DNA of 64,000 nt. Source: Ahaetulla prasina. Taxonomy: Eukaryota; Chordata; Lepidosauria; Squamata; Colubridae. The position numbers were made by a program, and so were the translations under genes. The stretch covers positions 19,324,283 through 19,388,282 of the forward strand of contig NC_080542.1 in the NCBI RefSeq assembly GCF_028640845.1, in the 5' to 3' direction. Of the stretch, positions 63,901 to 64,000 are shown one piece after another. The notes beneath the pieces were generated by a model that saw only the letters and a program-made list of their open reading frames with translations, made no database searches and was not told the origin of the DNA. Position 1 is the stretch's first letter. Each line of letters opens with the position of its first letter.

Positions 63901-64000
63901 CAGTGTGGGTTTCTACCGGTTCACCCTGATTCGGGTGAACCAGTAGCGGTGGCAGCAGGAGGAGGCTCCGCCCACTTTCCTGAACATCATCATGGATGCT
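63901..64000. mobile_element. hAT-type element cut by the window end
   Basis: Starts CAGTGTGGGTTTCTACCGGT and contains GGTGAACCAGTAGCGGTGGC and GGCTCCGCCCAC, as in the CAGTGGTGGGTTTC family. The right end lies outside. Confidence 0.6.

Noticed and set aside
60740..64000. VKORC1 exon expected beyond PRSS53
   Set aside because: No hydrophobic exon with the expected CXXC motif was seen; likely beyond the window.

Overview
The window reads as nuclear DNA of a squamate reptile, most likely a snake. The reasons are compact vertebrate exons in a sea of squamate-type interspersed repeats: tRNA-derived Sauria-type SINEs, CR1/L3-like and L2-like LINE tails, L1 fragments, many short hAT hairpin elements, and GATA, CA and GGAA microsatellites. 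No bacterial, plasmid or viral gene set is present. The species call is inference.

Three protein-coding genes are supported. (1) ZNF668, minus strand, main coding exon 6941-8713 (590 aa, 17 C2H2 fingers), with a probable first exon in a CpG-rich block near 15.9 kb. (2) ZNF646, plus strand, single coding exon 28416-33290 (1624 aa, repeated two-finger modules). (3) PRSS53 (polyserase-3), minus strand, assembled here from ten exons between 60677 and 43649. All its junctions are GT-AG, the phases are compatible throughout, and the product is 566 aa. Gene order and orientation (ZNF668 minus, ZNF646 plus, PRSS53 minus) match what I recall of human 16p11.2. The flanking neighbours STX4 and VKORC1 are not visible.

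Layout: 1-6.9 kb is repeat-rich gene-poor flank. 6.9-8.7 kb is the ZNF668 coding exon. 8.7-28.3 kb is a divergent-promoter interval holding two GC-rich blocks (about 15.1-16.4 and 18.1-18.7 kb) separated by palindromic repeats, and a dense transposon nest at 22.7-25.7 kb. 28.3-33.3 kb is ZNF646, followed by several kb of probable 3' UTR or flank. 38.5-41.4 kb is a tandemly triplicated L1 fragment. 43.6-60.7 kb is PRSS53 with repeat-filled introns. 60.7-64 kb holds a TATA-type promoter for PRSS53, an L2-like LINE tail and hAT hairpins.

The two zinc-finger proteins are presumably nuclear DNA-binding regulators. PRSS53 is a secreted tandem S1 protease whose first domain keeps His, Asp and Ser, while its second has lost His and Ser with an intact reading frame, which makes it a pseudoprotease domain. 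The other main discovery is structural: solo LTRs and hAT elements nested in one another with readable target-site duplications, including two clear cases and one weaker case of two hAT elements sitting back to back at one target site.
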